Part shown: in pieces, positions 1 to 6,348 of the stretch
Numbering within the stretch: position 1 is the first letter of the stretch
How the letters are laid out: each line of letters opens with the position of its first letter
DNA from: Candidatus Saccharibacteria bacterium RIFCSPHIGHO2_12_FULL_41_12
Lineage (GTDB): Bacteria > Patescibacteriota > Saccharimonadia > Saccharimonadales > 2-12-FULL-41-12
DNA: 33,790 bases
Reading direction: 5' to 3'
NCBI GenBank assembly: GCA_001790445.1
Contig: MGCQ01000009.1
Coordinates: 1 to 33,790, forward strand
Notes under the pieces: generated by a model
Told to the model about the DNA's origin: nothing
Databases searched by the model: none
Seen by the model: only the letters and a program-made list of their open reading frames with translations
Translations under genes and position numbers: made by a program

Positions 1-392
1 AAGTTATTCAACCAACAGAAGACCCCAACAAAATACCTTTGGGTGAATCTGTAGCAGGGGTCAGTGATGAGATTTCTCCAGCTCAAATGTTCTTACAGGC
101 ACAGACAGAGGCCACAATCACTACACAAACTCTTGCTTTAGCTTCAATACAAGCCCCTTCACCAGAGGCAAATGAACCTCTTGTTTTGGGCATTAATAAT
201 CCTCAGACAAGCTCGAACATAAGTAATAGCTTTAATAATAATGCACCCACTAAAGATAAAGTTCAGAAAATAAGCACACCAGACACAAAACAGAATTATT
301 ATATGCTAGTGCTTATTCCCCCAATTGGTATACTATTATTAATTGCAATTAAATTGATAAGGGTCAGACTGTATGCCAAAGAAAAAAAGTAA
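1..392 (+). CDS. C-terminal part of a membrane-anchored protein, unknown
   Basis: The reading frame is open to the left edge of the window, so only the C-terminal ~130 residues are present and the real start lies outside. The visible part is a low-complexity Ser/Thr/Asn/Gln/Pro-rich stretch followed by one hydrophobic segment (YYMLVLIPPIGILLLIAIKL) and a short basic tail ending in KEKK. This arrangement suggests an exported or surface region held by a C-terminal membrane anchor with a cytoplasmic basic end. The stop codon overlaps the start of the next gene by 20 bases, so the two are probably co-transcribed. No family is recognised. The overlap and composition are seen; the topology is inferred. 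Confidence 0.75.
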   Translation, partial: VIQPTEDPNKIPLGESVAGVSDEISPAQMFLQAQTEATITTQTLALASIQAPSPEANEPLVLGINNPQTSSNISNSFNNNAPTKDKVQKISTPDTKQNYYMLVLIPPIGILLLIAIKLIRVRLYAKEKK

Positions 393-915
393 TAAAAAGA
401 GTAAATCTTATAGTCAATCTTGGTTAATTAAATTATCTATATTTATTATTTTGCTAATAATATTAAAAATAACAGTAGGTTATATTGCTACGATCAGAGA
501 TAAAGCAAACTTCAAAAAAATAGAAAAAGATGTATTAACAGTTCAGTCTGAGTTGCAAAAGAAAAATCCACAAATTAATACGGTTGTTAATAGATATTGT
601 GAAGAAAGAAAATTTAAGTTTGATAGTCCCGAAAAATTTTGTACAGTGAAGATTAAGTCAGAAAGATCTTACAGTGAAGAAGAGTTATTAAAAAACACAC
701 AACTTAACAATGATGCAGTAATAAATTCAGGCTTTGTTCAAACACGCCAACCTGACTACAAAAACATTTTTTATACTGGTTCTGTCGAGAAGAAAAGCAA
801 TGGCGCATCATGTAGACTTGATTATGACTCAGATCTATCCTCTCTCAAGGAGAAAGTAGACAAGTATTACTTTAGCTTTTCTTGCACAAGAAAAGTACAC
901 AAATTTATATACTGA
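373..915 (+). CDS. Small single-pass membrane protein, unknown
   Basis: A 180-residue protein with a very basic N-terminus (MPKKKSNKKSK), one membrane segment at about residues 18-40, and a C-terminal domain of about 140 residues. The basic N-terminus predicts an N-in, C-out topology. The outer domain has four cysteines (RYCEER, KFCTVK, ASCRLD, FSCTRK), compatible with disulfides outside the membrane, although this is inference. The start overlaps the end of the upstream gene, consistent with translational coupling. I do not recognise the family. It could be a minor cell-envelope component made with its two membrane-anchored neighbours. Confidence 0.75.
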   Translation: MPKKKSNKKSKSYSQSWLIKLSIFIILLIILKITVGYIATIRDKANFKKIEKDVLTVQSELQKKNPQINTVVNRYCEERKFKFDSPEKFCTVKIKSERSYSEEELLKNTQLNNDAVINSGFVQTRQPDYKNIFYTGSVEKKSNGASCRLDYDSDLSSLKEKVDKYYFSFSCTRKVHKFIY

Positions 916-933
916 TCGGTCTCCGCGCCCAAG

Positions 934-965
934 AACAATAATTGTTTAAACCTAAAGTGTATAAT
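934..965 (+). promoter_or_regulatory. Candidate promoter with 13-bp palindrome
   Basis: A perfect -10 box TATAAT lies at 960-965, and the ATG of the next gene begins 8 bases after it, so the transcript would be nearly or fully leaderless. No good -35 box is present. In its place is a perfect palindrome AACAATAATTGTT at 934-946, which could be an operator or simply AT-rich sequence. Confidence 0.5.
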
Positions 966-973
966 GGTTATGT

Positions 974-2716
974 ATGGATGAAAAAGACAAGACTCAGAAC
1001 AGTCTGAATAACGAGGATTTGCTGTTAACACAGGAGCAGAAAGAACGTCTCGCAGAAATGTTTGATGACGACAGTTTTCTTAAGAAAGAAGTGCCCAAAT
1101 CAGAGAATAGTAATTTATCAGAACAAACAGCCAAAACAGTGGTCAGTGCACCCCAAAACATAGAAGATGAGCCAAAAATAGAGATATTTACTAGATCGTA
1201 TAAAAAAACAGTACTAATAATCCTGGGGTTGATCATCCTTGTTGTTTTAACGGGTCTTTTCACGTATAAAATAATTAAAAACCCAAAGTTCCTAAATAGT
1301 ATTGGCCAGAAGTCTTCGCAAGCATCACCACTTGGCTTTCTTGCGAATACAAAGGGCAAAGAGGGTGGGAGACTGATTGTAAAAATAGATGATCAGGCAA
1401 CAGAAGTAAACTATTATTTAGTAGATAACCAGCTTTACCTCGAGATGATACCCAATGCAGATATTATCAATGAAAAGCTTTTGTATTTGTTTAACAAGGA
1501 CATAGAAAATCCTGAGAACAAGATAAAATCAAATGACGAGAAAGCAAATCTCATAAAAGTTAGTAAATATGTTAATTTTAACTTCACTAATATGTACGGC
1601 CTAGAAAGCCTAAACAATTATTCTCCAGATGACTTGTTTAGTCTATATTTACCCTTTGCCACAGGAGATATCTCTATTAAAGAACTTGGTGGTGCAGTTA
1701 ACGAAGAGTCGTCATTTTCATACAGGATATCTAAATTTATCAAAAGACCAAAGTGCCAACCGGCAGCACAGGACGTTAAGAACTATGTTTCCGACGATAG
1801 ATTAAATATTGGCTTATTTGCCCCCAAAGACAAAACAAACCAAGTCGATGCCAAAAATACTTTTCAACTAGACAACTCTAAGCTAAGCGAGTTGTCACAA
1901 AAGCTTGATGTGTATATAGATGAGTGCCTAGTTGACGGGTCAAATGTTGGGCAGTCTGATAAGAAAAATCTTCAAGATATTGCGAAGAAAAGATATGGTA
2001 GTTTACCGAAAGTTACAATAACAGTCGACAAGCAAAAGATTAATATTCAGACAGAACGACAGCTAGAAAACAACCAACCACCCATCAAACAGAACGTAGA
2101 ATTTGAGATATTACAAGCAGTACCTGCAACATCAGCCTATTCCCCGCAGACAGCCAAAAACAAATATTTGAATAGTCGAGTTGTTTCGTACGCACTTGCT
2201 TACGAAGAATGCAGAAACTCGCCAGTTGTTATTAGTGAGAGCCTTGAGAGTTATCACTACATGCTAGAGGACAAGGAGTATTCTTATCCAAGCGCTTTAG
2301 ATTCTGGGTATGTTTGTTTGACGACAGATAAAGCAACAGCTTCTGCTAGTTCAACAGAAAAAAGATCCTTAGACCTTACATTCAGCCTGCAGTTAACGAA
2401 AGAAAGTGAAGAAGAGAAAATGTTCCAAAAATATCACAATATTCGATATTATTTCGAACAGTCCTATAAAAAGAATAATCGATATCCCACAGAACAAGAA
2501 TTGGCAGGTGGTGCAGTTGACGGTGTTACAAAAGAGCTATACTCTCAAAACGTTAAGACAAAGGATGTAACAATGAGATTAGCCTACAAAGGACTGCCAG
2601 ATAAATGTGCATCAGACTGTAAAGATTACGAGCTAAGTTTGGAAATGTACTTCATTAGAACGAATAACCCAGTAACAATAAATAGCCACACGTTTTTTAA
2701 GAAAAGATCCGAGTGA
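974..2716 (+). CDS. Single-pass membrane protein with large outer domain, unknown
   Basis: A 580-residue protein. Residues 1-75 are acidic and Gln/Glu-rich (cytoplasmic, with NEDLLLTQEQKERLAEMF). One membrane segment follows at about 79-99, then a ~480-residue domain that should lie outside the cell. The outer domain carries several cysteines (KCQP, DECLV, YEECR, DKCASDCKD), which may form disulfides. No enzymatic motif or known domain is recognised. The ATG is placed 8 bases after a TATAAT box with no Shine-Dalgarno, matching the leaderless pattern seen at other genes here. Together with the two upstream genes it forms a left-hand block of membrane-anchored proteins of unknown role. Confidence 0.8.
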   Translation: MDEKDKTQNSLNNEDLLLTQEQKERLAEMFDDDSFLKKEVPKSENSNLSEQTAKTVVSAPQNIEDEPKIEIFTRSYKKTVLIILGLIILVVLTGLFTYKIIKNPKFLNSIGQKSSQASPLGFLANTKGKEGGRLIVKIDDQATEVNYYLVDNQLYLEMIPNADIINEKLLYLFNKDIENPENKIKSNDEKANLIKVSKYVNFNFTNMYGLESLNNYSPDDLFSLYLPFATGDISIKELGGAVNEESSFSYRISKFIKRPKCQPAAQDVKNYVSDDRLNIGLFAPKDKTNQVDAKNTFQLDNSKLSELSQKLDVYIDECLVDGSNVGQSDKKNLQDIAKKRYGSLPKVTITVDKQKINIQTERQLENNQPPIKQNVEFEILQAVPATSAYSPQTAKNKYLNSRVVSYALAYEECRNSPVVISESLESYHYMLEDKEYSYPSALDSGYVCLTTDKATASASSTEKRSLDLTFSLQLTKESEEEKMFQKYHNIRYYFEQSYKKNNRYPTEQELAGGAVDGVTKELYSQNVKTKDVTMRLAYKGLPDKCASDCKDYELSLEMYFIRTNNPVTINSHTFFKKRSE

Positions 2717-2737
2717 CAGGGCCGAATCATTTAAAGA

Positions 2738-2782
2738 TAACCTGAGGTTAAGCTTGACATTAACCTGAGGTTCGAGTATACT
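2738..2782 (+). promoter_or_regulatory. Toxin-antitoxin promoter with two palindromic operators
   Basis: A near-consensus sigma70-like promoter: TTGACA at 2754-2759, 17-base spacer, TATACT at 2777-2782. The antitoxin ATG starts only 6 bases after the -10 box, so the mRNA should be leaderless. The 11-bp palindrome AACCTGAGGTT occurs twice, at 2739-2749 (upstream of the -35) and 2762-2772 (inside the spacer), with centres 23 bp apart. Such paired sites are typical of autorepression by an antitoxin or toxin-antitoxin complex; the repressor identity is inferred. Confidence 0.85.
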
Positions 2783-2788
2783 TACGTT

Positions 2789-3100
2789 ATGACATATCAG
2801 ACCAAAGAATCAGAATTAATTAGTGTACAACAGATCAGAGATGATCTAAATGGTTTTGTTGATGGGCTGGCAGAAGGAAAGAAATACACAATACTTCGCA
2901 GATCAAAAAAAATTGTCTCCGTCGCACGTGAGACAAATAAAAAACCAGAAAGCCATGCACCGGGCAGCCACGAATCTATAATGAGCTCGCTAGATCTTGC
3001 TTCTCAGGCCAGAAAGCAGGCAAAAGTTAGCCTAGATCCTAAAAAATCATACAAAGAGCTCTATTATGAAGATAAGGCCAAGCAATATGGTCTATCTTGA
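2789..3100 (+). CDS. Antitoxin, Phd/YefM-like
   Basis: A 103-residue protein whose N-terminal half (ISVQQIRDDLNGFVDGLAEG followed by KKYTILRRSKKIVSVA) has the look of Phd/YefM antitoxins: a short helix-rich DNA-binding region with the Arg-rich strand that normally reads 'ITRRGKPVAVL'. The C-terminal part (DPKKSYKELYYEDKAKQYGLS) would be the toxin-neutralising tail. It precedes and overlaps a PIN-domain gene, the usual antitoxin-toxin order. Its promoter carries two palindromes, as expected for autoregulation. The family assignment rests on pattern and context, not a strong motif. Which class of DNA-binding fold it uses remains uncertain. Confidence 0.75.
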   Translation: MTYQTKESELISVQQIRDDLNGFVDGLAEGKKYTILRRSKKIVSVARETNKKPESHAPGSHESIMSSLDLASQARKQAKVSLDPKKSYKELYYEDKAKQYGLS

Positions 3101-3458
3101 TGCGAATATTCTGATCGAAATAGCCCTAGGTCGCAGCAGGTATAAGAAAATTGAAGAGTTGCTGTCTGTTCAAAGCAACACAGCTCTCAGCATACTCAGC
3201 GTTCATTTGTTGATATATTTTGGTTTAAAATCCGGGATAGACATAAAACTCCTTGAAGCCATAGCTGAAAAACATCAGATACTGGACGTAACATATGATG
3301 ACTATTTGTGGGCAAAGAAGAACTGCGTTAATAATGACTTTGAAGACGCCCTGCAGGTGGCCTGTGCTATTAGGAACGGAGCAACAAAGATCCTGACAAT
3401 TGACAGAGATATGGTAAAAAATTATGGGGATGTACTGAATTTCGAACTGATTAGGTAG
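3087..3458 (+). CDS. PIN-domain toxin (putative RNase)
   Basis: A 123-residue PIN-domain protein, probably a VapC-like ribonuclease. The start MVYLDANIL at 3087 is chosen over the in-frame ATG at 3066 because PIN proteins begin directly with this strand and because TAAGG lies 9 bases upstream. It overlaps the antitoxin by 14 bases, which implies translational coupling. Acidic residues seen: D5 (LDAN), D87 (FEDALQ) and D106/D108 (TIDRD). The second conserved acidic residue, normally Glu in the helix after 'S.l...E', appears to be Leu41 (LSVHLLIYF), so the metal site may be incomplete or rearranged. PIN identity is confident; RNase activity is inferred. Confidence 0.85.
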   Translation: MVYLDANILIEIALGRSRYKKIEELLSVQSNTALSILSVHLLIYFGLKSGIDIKLLEAIAEKHQILDVTYDDYLWAKKNCVNNDFEDALQVACAIRNGATKILTIDRDMVKNYGDVLNFELIR

Positions 3459-3471
3459 CTATTCATCGTGG

Positions 3472-3532
3472 GTCTTGTGAGATAATGGGTGCAGTGATTG
3501 AGAAATTGAATAAATATTATACCTACTCCTAA
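3472..3532 (+). pseudogene. Relic promoter and 5' end of a ligase/polymerase gene homologue
   Basis: The 18-base string at 3472-3489 is identical to 6328-6345, the promoter of the intact gene at 6349 (including the GATAAT -10 box at 3481-3486). It is followed by a 12-codon reading frame from GTG at 3494 to TAA at 3530, coding V/M-IEKLNKYYTYS. The intact protein begins MIEKINKYYKYA, so 9 of 12 residues match if the GTG is read as Met. Differences are partly synonymous (AAT/AAC, TAC/TAT), which suggests the relic diverged as a coding sequence before truncation. Seen: the shared sequence. Inferred: remnant of a former homologous gene. Confidence 0.7.
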
Positions 3533-3538
3533 CGATAG

Positions 3539-3567
3539 TTGACTATTCTTACATTTTATAGTACAAT
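3539..3567 (+). promoter_or_regulatory. Promoter of unknown gene at 3577
   Basis: TTGACT at 3539-3544 and TACAAT at 3562-3567 are separated by 17 bases. The ATG at 3577 follows the -10 box after 9 bases and no Shine-Dalgarno is present, so a leaderless transcript is expected. Confidence 0.75.
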
Positions 3568-3576
3568 AAGCTTAAT

Positions 3577-5250
3577 ATGACTACACAAGGTGCAAATCCA
3601 GAAGAATTCCCTACACAAAGGGAAGCAGTTATTCAAGAAGTAACGCTTGAATCTCGTGCTCCAGAAATCGTAATGCCCGATAATGACATGTGGCCCATGT
3701 TGTTAGATGATGAGGTGTATCGTTTTTCTGCTACTGAACAACTTCCACAACTAGTGCAAACTTTATCTGAACCAATCTCGCCTGCAACGCAAGACCAGAT
3801 TACCAATATATTTGCTCAAAACCCCGGTCAACGACGTAAGCCATGGACATGCACAGGAGGAGAGAATGGTTCTTACACCTTCGCTACCGAAGCCGATGAG
3901 GGACAAACAGACGAAGAAGGTATGAAGTGGTTATATCCTGGTATCAACTATACTTTTGACCAAAATGGTCGTTTAATCAAAAAAGAGCACATTGAAGGTG
4001 GGTCGTCTTATGATCGGGGAAGACCAAATTATCAAGAATTTCTCACTTATGATGATGAGGGATATCTTATCCAACGTGCTACATGGGCAAAGTATAGGCA
4101 TCCTACAGTTACTGACCGTTTTGATTACAAGGTCACTGCTGATGACACCAAAAGTCCTACAAAAATGACAAGAACCATAAAAATAATGGGTGCTAGCCAA
4201 GAAAATAAAGATAGTCGTCCGATGACTGTTGACCTTGCTAATTACGAAGAATGGATTGCAAAGAATCCCAATGGGTTCAAGGTATTAACAAAAAAAGAAC
4301 TTAAGCCGCAAGCATTGCAGATAAAAGATTTCTCAGTTAGTGAGCGTAGAAAAGGCATATTATTTACTGATCCTGAACAATTAGAACACGCCCTAGTGAT
4401 GTATGGGGAAGGTAATTATCCAGCGCCAGGAGGAGAAACAGCACTTGAATTTAACGAACAAGTATTCGCAGAAAAATCTAGCCAAGCGGGTGAGTTATTT
4501 TCCCTATTTACTCGTCGTGGTGATATGGGTGAATTTGTACAAGCTAGAATAATGAACAACGTACAAACGAAATGGGAAGCAGTTCAAAAATCCAGAAAAT
4601 CTGACGTGTGCGAAAGTGTGCACTTTTCTTTTGATTATGATGGGGCCGGACATTTTCATAAAAGTTCTGGCGAAGTAGAAATTACTAAAAATGGTCTCGA
4701 ACTGACACTTGGCGCAGCTTATGTTGGCGACAAGGTAGAAGACCAGTTAGCAAGTGCTATGCGTAAAAAGCGCGGGCTGCGTTCTGCAACTATAGAAATT
4801 CCTGTGAATCAAACCGAGCAAGATGGATACTTCATGGTAGATGTGAGAGCAGTGTGTGATCAGCTTGGGATACTTGTCACAGATGAAGATATAAGTAATT
4901 ATTTACAAAAATACGCAGACTCTAGTCTAACTGACCGTATCGAAAGACAGAATGGGGGACAACCAACGCTCTGGCAAGATGATAAAACTGGGGTTAGTGT
5001 GATGCTGGTTACGCAAAGAATAGATCAAGACCTCAGGGTAGGTTTAGATGAACTTTTTGACCACGATAGGACGTCAATATGGGGTCCACTACCAAAAGAG
5101 ATCCTGCACATAAGTGATGACAAAAGAAACACACCACGAATTAGGGTGACTGTAAAACCTTCTGGAGATCCTTTTGACGAGGAGACTACCAAACGAACTG
5201 ACGAAATTGTGGGAGATTACATGAGCTGGCTTGAACAAGCAACTGCTTAA
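3577..5250 (+). CDS. Unknown soluble protein, 557 residues
   Basis: No signal peptide and no membrane segment, so cytoplasmic by inference. The composition is hydrophilic and rich in charged residues, with alternating beta-like stretches (for example TFDQNGRLIKKEHIEGG and HFSFDYDGAGHFHKSSGEVE, the latter near residue 350). No catalytic motif or known domain is recognised. It starts at an ATG placed directly behind its own strong promoter. With the next gene it forms a pair of unknown proteins between a relic 5' end (3472-3532) and the intact ligase/polymerase gene (6349), so it may belong to a segment inserted or shuffled into the glycan locus. It has no evident similarity to its partner. Confidence 0.8.
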   Translation: MTTQGANPEEFPTQREAVIQEVTLESRAPEIVMPDNDMWPMLLDDEVYRFSATEQLPQLVQTLSEPISPATQDQITNIFAQNPGQRRKPWTCTGGENGSYTFATEADEGQTDEEGMKWLYPGINYTFDQNGRLIKKEHIEGGSSYDRGRPNYQEFLTYDDEGYLIQRATWAKYRHPTVTDRFDYKVTADDTKSPTKMTRTIKIMGASQENKDSRPMTVDLANYEEWIAKNPNGFKVLTKKELKPQALQIKDFSVSERRKGILFTDPEQLEHALVMYGEGNYPAPGGETALEFNEQVFAEKSSQAGELFSLFTRRGDMGEFVQARIMNNVQTKWEAVQKSRKSDVCESVHFSFDYDGAGHFHKSSGEVEITKNGLELTLGAAYVGDKVEDQLASAMRKKRGLRSATIEIPVNQTEQDGYFMVDVRAVCDQLGILVTDEDISNYLQKYADSSLTDRIERQNGGQPTLWQDDKTGVSVMLVTQRIDQDLRVGLDELFDHDRTSIWGPLPKEILHISDDKRNTPRIRVTVKPSGDPFDEETTKRTDEIVGDYMSWLEQATA

Positions 5251-5359
5251 AAACTAGCAAGTTTATTTATTGATAGATTCTACAAAACAACGCAGAGAAC
5301 CAATCTTGTGAGACAGGTGGATTTTATAGGGCAAAAACTAGCAAGGTTATTATATTGAT
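5250..5359. repeat. Imperfect 25-bp direct repeat in intergenic region
   Basis: AAAACTAGCAAG followed by a TTATT...TTGAT tract occurs at 5250-5274 and again at 5334-5359 (one substitution and one indel), 84 bases apart. The second copy supplies the -35 box of the downstream promoter. Between them, TCTTGTGAGA at 5304-5313 repeats a 10-mer also found at 3473-3482 and 6329-6338. The 139-base gap thus appears assembled from duplicated promoter-region pieces. Confidence 0.6.
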
Positions 5360-5383
5360 CAATTAACAACAATGTGATAACAT
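5355..5383 (+). promoter_or_regulatory. Promoter of unknown gene at 5390
   Basis: TTGATC at 5355-5360, 17-base spacer, and an extended -10 element TGA-TAACAT with the hexamer at 5378-5383. The ATG begins 6 bases later, so the message should be leaderless. Confidence 0.7.
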
Positions 5384-5389
5384 AGCGTA

Positions 5390-6286
5390 ATGACAGGAGA
5401 ACGTGGTTTTGAAACAAGTGGTGGCTCAGCACCAGCAGAGATCCAGCCCGCAAATGGGAGGACTGTACATGAGTTGTATCAAAGAATACTCGAGCTAGAA
5501 CCAAAAGAAGCCGGTGTGGCAGAAGTTTTTCTTATCCCAGGAGATGACAGGCGCCTTGTTTTAGACGAGACAACTGAAAGGACGCAACATTTAGTAAATG
5601 CCCCTGCTGCTATAACACTAATTGACTCCGAACAAAATGAAACCCGCTACGTGATTACCCCTATGTGGCGCAGTAAAGTTATTTCCCGAAAGAGCGTTTC
5701 ACCAGATGGGGAATCTCAAACACAAAGGATAGATGAAACCCCAGTTTCAGAAGAAGAAGCACAGGGTTTACTTGAGCTCATTGAAAACGCAGAGATACAA
5801 CCGGTTACGCAAGAAACCATGCAAGCTCTATGCGAATTTGCTAGGGGAGAACTAACAGGTGAAGGGGTCATTGATGGTGGCAGTTTCAGGAATCGACAGT
5901 ATAAACAAAGCACAGGTGGCGTATGGTCTGTAACTGAGTGGTCGGATTTACCACTTACAGAAGGTAGCAAAAAACAAATTTTAATTTCTCAAAGTGGGCT
6001 ATGTGTTGGGACAGACGATGGAGAAAAACCAAAGCATAGATATGTTAGCTACGCGATAACCCCTGACCCAGAGAGAGATGGTCGTCTTGAGATGAATAGA
6101 CGCACAATAGCTGACTTCGGTGCCTACTCTAATGCAGGAGGTCCCCCCGCTCTACGAGAAGATTCTCCTGTGTCAGAAAGAGAGGCACGAAAACTACTTG
6201 CAGCAGTAGCAACTGCTGAGCAAGAAGCAGTCAAAGGCGAGAGGCTCGTAATTGTTAACCTCAAAACTGGGAGATTTGTTTTCTAG
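5390..6286 (+). CDS. Unknown soluble protein with internal duplication
   Basis: A 298-residue protein without signal peptide or membrane segment. It contains two related segments. Residues ~85-135 have RYVITP and then DETPVSEEEAQGLLELIENAE. Residues ~217-277 have RYVSYAITP and then EDSPVSEREARKLLAAVATAE. This indicates duplication of a domain of about 120-130 residues. Each copy seems to be beta-rich followed by a helix. No known family is recognised with confidence. It has its own leaderless promoter, yet sits directly behind the other unknown gene. The two probably travelled together; function unknown. Confidence 0.8.
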   Translation: MTGERGFETSGGSAPAEIQPANGRTVHELYQRILELEPKEAGVAEVFLIPGDDRRLVLDETTERTQHLVNAPAAITLIDSEQNETRYVITPMWRSKVISRKSVSPDGESQTQRIDETPVSEEEAQGLLELIENAEIQPVTQETMQALCEFARGELTGEGVIDGGSFRNRQYKQSTGGVWSVTEWSDLPLTEGSKKQILISQSGLCVGTDDGEKPKHRYVSYAITPDPERDGRLEMNRRTIADFGAYSNAGGPPALREDSPVSEREARKLLAAVATAEQEAVKGERLVIVNLKTGRFVF

Positions 6287-6333
6287 ATAGAAAAAGATTA
6301 AAAATACAAAGAGCAGGCCAATATCTCGTCTTG

Positions 6334-6342
6334 TGAGATAAT
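6334..6342 (+). promoter_or_regulatory. Extended -10 promoter of ligase/polymerase gene
   Basis: The element TGA-GATAAT (hexamer 6337-6342) ends 6 bases before the ATG at 6349. No clear -35 box is visible, which is usual for extended -10 promoters. The same sequence is duplicated at 3472-3489. Confidence 0.65.
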
Positions 6343-6348
6343 GGGGTG

